From assembly GCA_002506745.1 (NCBI GenBank), contig DAYE01000051.1:258-9485 (forward strand): 9,228 nt of DNA, in the 5' to 3' direction. This document shows positions 5,574 through 9,228 of this stretch, piece after piece. Source of the stretch: Euryarchaeota archaeon UBA33. Lineage in GTDB: Archaea; Thermoplasmatota; E2; DHVEG-1. Below the pieces are notes generated by a model. It ran no database searches. It had not been told where the DNA came from and saw only the letters and a list, made by a program, of their open reading frames with translations. The translations under genes and the position numbers were made by a program. Numbering within the stretch: the first letter of the stretch is position 1; each line of letters opens with the position of its first letter.

Positions 5574-6776
5574 ATGACAGTGTACTCTCATTCTCGTCTC
5601 AGCTGTTATGAACAATGTCCTCAGAAATTCAAGCTGCAGTATATCGAGAAGCTCGAAACCGAGGAAGAGCAGACCGTTGAAGCGTTCCTTGGTATCCGGG
5701 TGCATGAGGCACTGGAGAAACTGTACCGTGATCTTGCCCATCAAAAAAGGAACACCCTGGAAGAACTTCTTGGTTTTTTTACTACTGAATGGGACACGAA
5801 CTGGACCGATGACATCAGTATCGTCCGGGAAGAATATCATGCAGAGAATTACCTGAACATGGGGAAGAAATATCTTTCGGATTATTATCAGCGTTATCAT
5901 CCGTTCAACCAAGGAAAAACAGTCGCGTTGGAGGATCTCATCCGGATCACCTTAGATGCTGAGGGCAACTTCAAGCTCCAAGGATATATCGACCGTTTGA
6001 CTGAGACGAGGGATGGATTCTATGAGATCCATGATTACAAGACAAACTCCAGGATGCCTCTAGCGGATTATATTCGTTCGGACCGTCAGCTTGCGTTGTA
6101 TATGATCGGAGTGCAGAACCAGTACCCTGATGTGAAGGATGTGAAACTAATTTGGCATTTCTTGAAGTTCGATAAGGAGATTGATTCGACCCGGACTGAT
6201 AAGGAGCTTGCTCAGCTAAAAAAAGATACCATCCAGTTGATTGAAACTATCGAAGATGACGAGCGTTATGAGGCGCACCCTGGGTATCTTTGTGACTGGT
6301 GTGAGTATCAATCATGCTGCCCCCAATGGTCTCATTTGCATTTGATCAAAGAGAAACCTGCGAATGAGTATCTGAAGGATTCAGGTGTTATCCTGGTGAA
6401 TCGATATGCTGAGGTCAGATCAGCTCAGAAGCTTGCGAACCTGCAGTGGGATTCAGAGTTGGAGAAGCTTGAGGAAGCATTGAGTTCGTTTGCAGAGAAA
6501 GAACACGTTGAGGTGGTGTTCGGGTCGAAGAACAAGGTACGGGTCACAGATAGTGAGAAATATTCGTTTCCAAGTAAGAATAGTAAAGAGCGAGAACAGT
6601 TGGAGAAGGTGCTGCAGAAGTATGGGAGACTTCAGGATGTCAGTCAACTCGATACTGCAGCGCTAGGGAAGGTCCTTCAAGAGAAACAATGGGAGCTGGA
6701 GGTTCTGGAGGCGTTACAAACATATATACAGGTTGAGCGTAAGAAACGGTTTTATCTCAGCAAGATCAAAGAATAA
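5574..6776 (+). CDS. RecB/Cas4-like PD-(D/E)XK nuclease with Fe-S cysteines
   Basis: A 400-residue predicted DNA nuclease of the PDDEXK_1 group. It opens with SRLSCYEQCPQKFKLQY, the usual first helix of RecB/Cas4 nucleases. The active-site residues are H44 (GIRVHEALEKLY), D140 (GYIDRL), D154 and K156 (HDYKTN) and Q172/Y176 (RQLALYMI). C15, together with C240, C243 and C249 (CDWCEYQSCC), has the arrangement that holds a 4Fe-4S cluster in Cas4 and AddB. Residues ~250-400 lie beyond the nuclease core and are charged and helical. They include VVFGSKNKVRV and YSFPSKNSKEREQLEKVL and have no assigned role. Cas4 is usually ~200 residues and no CRISPR array or cas gene is nearby, so this is more likely a stand-alone repair or end-processing nuclease. 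ATG 5574 was chosen over the 40-residue upstream extension because the conserved start follows at once. It may share the hydrolase transcript (52-base gap). Confidence 0.88.
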   Translation: MTVYSHSRLSCYEQCPQKFKLQYIEKLETEEEQTVEAFLGIRVHEALEKLYRDLAHQKRNTLEELLGFFTTEWDTNWTDDISIVREEYHAENYLNMGKKYLSDYYQRYHPFNQGKTVALEDLIRITLDAEGNFKLQGYIDRLTETRDGFYEIHDYKTNSRMPLADYIRSDRQLALYMIGVQNQYPDVKDVKLIWHFLKFDKEIDSTRTDKELAQLKKDTIQLIETIEDDERYEAHPGYLCDWCEYQSCCPQWSHLHLIKEKPANEYLKDSGVILVNRYAEVRSAQKLANLQWDSELEKLEEALSSFAEKEHVEVVFGSKNKVRVTDSEKYSFPSKNSKEREQLEKVLQKYGRLQDVSQLDTAALGKVLQEKQWELEVLEALQTYIQVERKKRFYLSKIKE

Positions 6777-6778
6777 GG

Positions 6779-6789
6779 AAAAGAAAAAC
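6779..6789 (-). terminator. T-rich terminator of the FG-GAP gene (minus strand)
   Basis: On the minus strand this reads as a T-rich tract (GTTTTTCTTTT) starting ~8 bases after the FG-GAP stop codon, within the 20-base gap to the convergent nuclease gene. There is no matching T-tract on the plus strand for the nuclease. Confidence 0.5.
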
Positions 6790-6796
6790 AGAGGAG

Positions 6797-8632
6797 TTAT
6801 TGGACTCCGACCACGAAGATCAGAAGGATGAAGGCTTTTGCCGTTGTTTGTGTGTCGTCAACGGTGACGGTGATGGTTGTTCTACCGAATCCAAGGATTG
6901 AGGAGGTCAGAGTTTTTTGCTGGCCGGGAAGGAGTTGAGGGATCAACCCTTCTTTAGAGGTTCCTTTCAGGATGATGCCTCCGCTGAGGTTGATGTGCCA
7001 GGGGACTTTGTTCAATGGCAAAAGACCTTTGTTTTCGATAAGGACTGAAACACCTTTGCCACCTATGATGGTAAGCGTTATCAACGGATGGTGCTGGATG
7101 GTAAAGGTACTCGTTTGTTGTTGTTCGATATTACCATTTATGTCGACTGAGTAAAACAGCACGGTGTGACTTCCATCCTCGGTGACAATGAACGGTGTGG
7201 AATACGTAGTCCAAGCGCCAGTATCAAGTTTATATGTTGTATAATCCACGCCAGATCCGTTATCGGTGGCTGTCAACGTCACGGTCACGTTGCTGACATA
7301 GATGCCCTCGCTCATCTCCCCAGTTAATGTACAGGTTGTGACCGGTGGAATAGTGTCAGAACTAACGTATTTCCAAATGAACTGGCTGCCGGTTCCACTT
7401 AAAATCTCGCATCCTTTCAGTTCATTCCTCCCATCAGAATCACAATCTCCGATGTTCATCCCGGCGAGCATCCCGGTGGGATCTGTGAGGGTTGCTTCTT
7501 CATGATAACTGGTTCCATCCCATCCTATAATATGAACGTCTCCTGTCCCAAAACAGAATTCATTATGACCGTCGTTATCCGCATCCCCAAGCGCGACCGA
7601 TTCGATAGTCGGTTCACCAGTGGGATACTTCCCGTTCCACACCTGCTGATAGGTACTGCCGTCCCATTCGAACAGCCACCCTTGTGGCGTACCGCCATAA
7701 CATCCGATGCCGATTTCCGGTGTCCCATCCCCGTCAATATCTGCGACTCCATCGCCATAAACCGTCGAGCTTCCATAGTTTGTCCAGACTGGTACTCCCT
7801 CCCAGGTTTGGGTATCATCGTTCCAGTTCAGAGCCCAGGTCCCTGCAGTGGATGATTGACCATTCGAAACATCCGCGATCACCTCGGTCTTCCCATCATT
7901 ATCAACATCACCGCTCCATACCATAGGGCATTCCATAGAAGCACCACCTGGACATGACCAGGAAGTTTCATAATAGAATTGCTGATTACCGGAATCCCAG
8001 CCCAATGCAGACACATGCTTATCTCCAGATCCCATGTTTGGAGCATTGGCAATCAGCACCTCCAGAGAACCATCATCGTTATAGTCACAGACATAAATAT
8101 CGAAGATGAAATCAACCCCTGTCCCATGGTACCAATCTAATTGGGTGAGTGTCGTTCCATCATACTGATATGCGTACACACCATCGGCCGTGGAATAAGC
8201 CCATGAGACACACAGGATGAGATTACCATCTCCATTGAGATCAGCAACACACGCACCAGACGGCACCCCGCCACCGACAACCCAGGAATATTCCTCCACG
8301 TATGTTTTTTGTGTGATGTTATAATAGATAATACGACACATACTAGATATCTCATATCCACCGATAAGTACCTCGTTTGTTCCATCACCGTCAATATCTC
8401 CAATAGGTTGGGTGAATTCAGCCTCGCCATTCCCCCCATACGCATGAGTCCATTGCAGCTCCCAGCCATCTCGTTCTCGTGACTCTGACGATGAAGATAT
8501 CGCGGAAACAGCGACCTGCTCATCAAGCAGGTTCGAAGAAATACTCGGTTCGTTTCCTGCTTTTATGACAGATATGATCGGTGTGAAAATCAACAGCGTA
8601 CACAGCATGAGCCCTATCAATTTCTTCAACAT
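6797..8632 (-). CDS. Secreted seven-repeat FG-GAP (beta-propeller) surface protein with Ig-like and conserved C-terminal domain
   Basis: A 611-residue exported protein. Residues 1-25 are a signal peptide (MLKK plus a hydrophobic core). Seven FG-GAP/VCBS calcium-binding loops of the DxDxDG type begin at residues 79, 131, 183, 242, 298, 350 and 397. They are spaced 47-59 apart, the number expected for a closed seven-bladed propeller. Residues ~428-512 form an Ig-like module (NVTVTLTATDNGSGVDYT, then HTVLFYSVDINGN). Residues ~515-611 form a distinct C-terminal domain (GGKGVSVLIENKG, SGGIILKG, LLPGQQKT, GFGRTTITVTV) ending in a short hydrophobic stretch, AFILLIFVVGVQ, that may anchor or sort the protein. 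A role in surface binding or adhesion is inferred from the architecture; no enzyme motif is present. The next gene upstream on this strand is a paralogue with the same C-terminal half. Start: the signal peptide begins at this ATG. Confidence 0.9.
   Translation of the reverse strand: MLKKLIGLMLCTLLIFTPIISVIKAGNEPSISSNLLDEQVAVSAISSSSESRERDGWELQWTHAYGGNGEAEFTQPIGDIDGDGTNEVLIGGYEISSMCRIIYYNITQKTYVEEYSWVVGGGVPSGACVADLNGDGNLILCVSWAYSTADGVYAYQYDGTTLTQLDWYHGTGVDFIFDIYVCDYNDDGSLEVLIANAPNMGSGDKHVSALGWDSGNQQFYYETSWSCPGGASMECPMVWSGDVDNDGKTEVIADVSNGQSSTAGTWALNWNDDTQTWEGVPVWTNYGSSTVYGDGVADIDGDGTPEIGIGCYGGTPQGWLFEWDGSTYQQVWNGKYPTGEPTIESVALGDADNDGHNEFCFGTGDVHIIGWDGTSYHEEATLTDPTGMLAGMNIGDCDSDGRNELKGCEILSGTGSQFIWKYVSSDTIPPVTTCTLTGEMSEGIYVSNVTVTLTATDNGSGVDYTTYKLDTGAWTTYSTPFIVTEDGSHTVLFYSVDINGNIEQQQTSTFTIQHHPLITLTIIGGKGVSVLIENKGLLPLNKVPWHINLSGGIILKGTSKEGLIPQLLPGQQKTLTSSILGFGRTTITVTVDDTQTTAKAFILLIFVVGVQ
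7251..7276. repeat. 26-bp exact repeat, copy 1 (in FG-GAP gene)
   Basis: Identical over 26 bases to 9203-9228 at the window edge. Both copies encode the start of the Ig-like module (LTATDNGSG) in the two minus-strand paralogues. The match may continue beyond the window at copy 2. Confidence 0.85.
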
Positions 8633-8664
8633 TTCTTCTACCCCACTGTATTAAACAATTATGT

Positions 8665-8674
8665 ATTATTTAAT
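8665..8674 (-). promoter_or_regulatory. TATA box of the FG-GAP gene
   Basis: The minus strand reads ATTAAATAAT. A transcript starting ~26 bases downstream would begin near 8643, ~11 bases before the ATG at 8632. The leader is purine-rich (GGGGTAGAAGAA) without a strong Shine-Dalgarno match. Confidence 0.45.
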
Positions 8675-8731
8675 ATTATGGAAGAAATAAAAACAATGAC
8701 GAAGGAAAGAAACAGTTGAATTTGAGGCGAG

Positions 8732-8742
8732 AAAAGAAAAAA
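8732..8742 (-). terminator. T-rich terminator of the partial paralogue
   Basis: On the minus strand this is TTTTTTCTTTT, beginning seven bases after the stop codon. It separates the two paralogous genes, so they are probably transcribed independently. Confidence 0.5.
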
Positions 8743-8748
8743 GGATTA

Positions 8749-9228
8749 TTATCCTACGCCTCTGACGAAGAACAGGAATACTAAGCCCTTCACAGTCTTC
8801 TGTACATCTCCAATCGTAACGATGATGGTAACCCTCCCGAGTCCAAACACGGAAGAGGAAACCGTCTTCTTCTCACCAGGCATCATCCCTGGGATCAATC
8901 CTGCCTTTGACCGTCCTTTGAGGAGTAAGCCGCCACTCAGGTTGATGCTCCAGGGGACCTTCTTCAAAAGTAAGAGACCCTGATTTTCCACTGTAACAGA
9001 GACACCTTTACCGCCTTTCACTGTTACCGTGATATGGGGATGTTGTTCAATGATAAAAGTAATTTGTTTCTCTTGTTCTGTGTTTCCGTTTTTGTCCACG
9101 GAATAGAACGACACGGTGTGATTTCCATCGTCTCTCACGATGAAAGGTTCGGTATAGATCGTCCATTCACCGGCATCAAGTGTATATTTCGTATATTGTA
9201 CCCCAGATCCGTTATCGGTGGCTGTCAA
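8749..9228 (-). CDS. C-terminal part of a paralogous surface protein (5' end outside window)
   Basis: The frame runs through the window edge (9228) and ends at TAA (8749-8751). The 160 codons seen hold the same Ig-like module as the neighbouring FG-GAP gene (LTATDNGSGVQYTKYTLD, then HTVSFYSVDKNGN) and the same C-terminal domain (GGKGVSVTVENQG, KVPWSINLSGGLLLKG, GLIPGMMPGEKKT). By eye the two are about 63% identical without a gap over 159 positions. The end is again a short hydrophobic run (GLVFLFFVRGVG), so this pattern is conserved. The first TTG in frame is not a real start, because the homologous position in the neighbour is internal. Whether an FG-GAP propeller lies upstream cannot be seen. 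The protein is presumably exported and cell-surface like its neighbour. The tandem arrangement points to local gene duplication. Confidence 0.85.
   Translation of the reverse strand: MTATDNGSGVQYTKYTLDAGEWTIYTEPFIVRDDGNHTVSFYSVDKNGNTEQEKQITFIIEQHPHITVTVKGGKGVSVTVENQGLLLLKKVPWSINLSGGLLLKGRSKAGLIPGMMPGEKKTVSSSVFGLGRVTIIVTIGDVQKTVKGLVFLFFVRGVG
9203..9228. repeat. 26-bp exact repeat, copy 2 (in paralogue, at window edge)
   Basis: Second copy of the repeat at 7251-7276. It ends only because the window ends. Confidence 0.85.

Noticed and set aside
5397..5912. 171-residue minus-strand open frame across the hydrolase-nuclease junction
   Set aside because: It lies antisense to two well-supported genes with catalytic motifs and contains no recognisable domain.
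5574..6776. Naming the nuclease cas4 and looking for a CRISPR-Cas locus
   Set aside because: There is no repeat array or other cas gene in the window, and the protein is about twice the usual Cas4 length.
7500..8450. Internal near-repeats such as CATCACCGTCAATATC and CATCCCCGTCAATATC
   Set aside because: They encode the repeated DIDGDG loops of the FG-GAP blades and need no other explanation.
8137..8526. 129-residue minus-strand frame inside the FG-GAP gene
   Set aside because: It is a shifted frame of the same strand. The repeated DxDxDG loops and signal peptide are in the other frame.

Overview
The window looks archaeal and most resembles a Thermoplasmatota-type heterotroph, perhaps of the marine benthic group D / Thermoprofundales kind. 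This placement is an inference from gene content and is moderately supported at best. It rests on four things: TATA-like boxes about 25-30 bases before predicted transcript starts, with at least one nearly leaderless gene; T-rich tracts after genes; a gingipain-type (family C25) secreted protease with an archaeal-looking signal peptide; and FG-GAP surface proteins with a recurrent C-terminal domain I associate with that group. No rRNA, tRNA, CRISPR array, transposase or phage gene is visible.

Layout. Bases 1-210 hold the last 69 residues of a gene that starts outside the window, probably a surface protein. Bases 381-2873 (+) encode an 830-residue C25 cysteine peptidase with signal peptide, propeptide and catalytic domain. 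Its catalytic domain is split by a beta-rich insertion. Bases 2898-3422 (-) encode an unrecognised 174-residue helical protein, convergent with the protease. Two very small zinc-binding proteins follow (3560-3694 and 4146-4286, both +). Between them lies about 450 bases without a gene. It contains an AT-rich inverted repeat and then a nested stem-loop at 3891-3958, which I propose as a candidate structured RNA.

Bases 4409-5521 (+) encode an alpha/beta hydrolase with a complete Ser-Asp-His triad. It is followed closely by 5574-6776 (+), a RecB/Cas4-like PD-(D/E)XK nuclease with four cysteines placed to hold an iron-sulphur cluster. The two may be co-transcribed, but their functions have no obvious link. 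The rest of the window is on the minus strand: a 611-residue secreted seven-repeat FG-GAP (beta-propeller) protein at 6797-8632, and the C-terminal 160 codons of a paralogue at 8749-9228 that continues past the window edge. The paralogues are roughly 63% identical without gaps over their shared Ig-like and C-terminal domains.

Functionally, the secreted protease, the FG-GAP proteins and the truncated first gene fit a cell-surface/extracellular programme (protein degradation plus adhesion or binding). The middle of the window is a mix of intracellular genes. The strongest candidates for something undescribed are the structured intergenic element near 3891-3958, the C-terminal domain shared by the two FG-GAP-type proteins, and the long uncharacterised C-terminal half of the nuclease.
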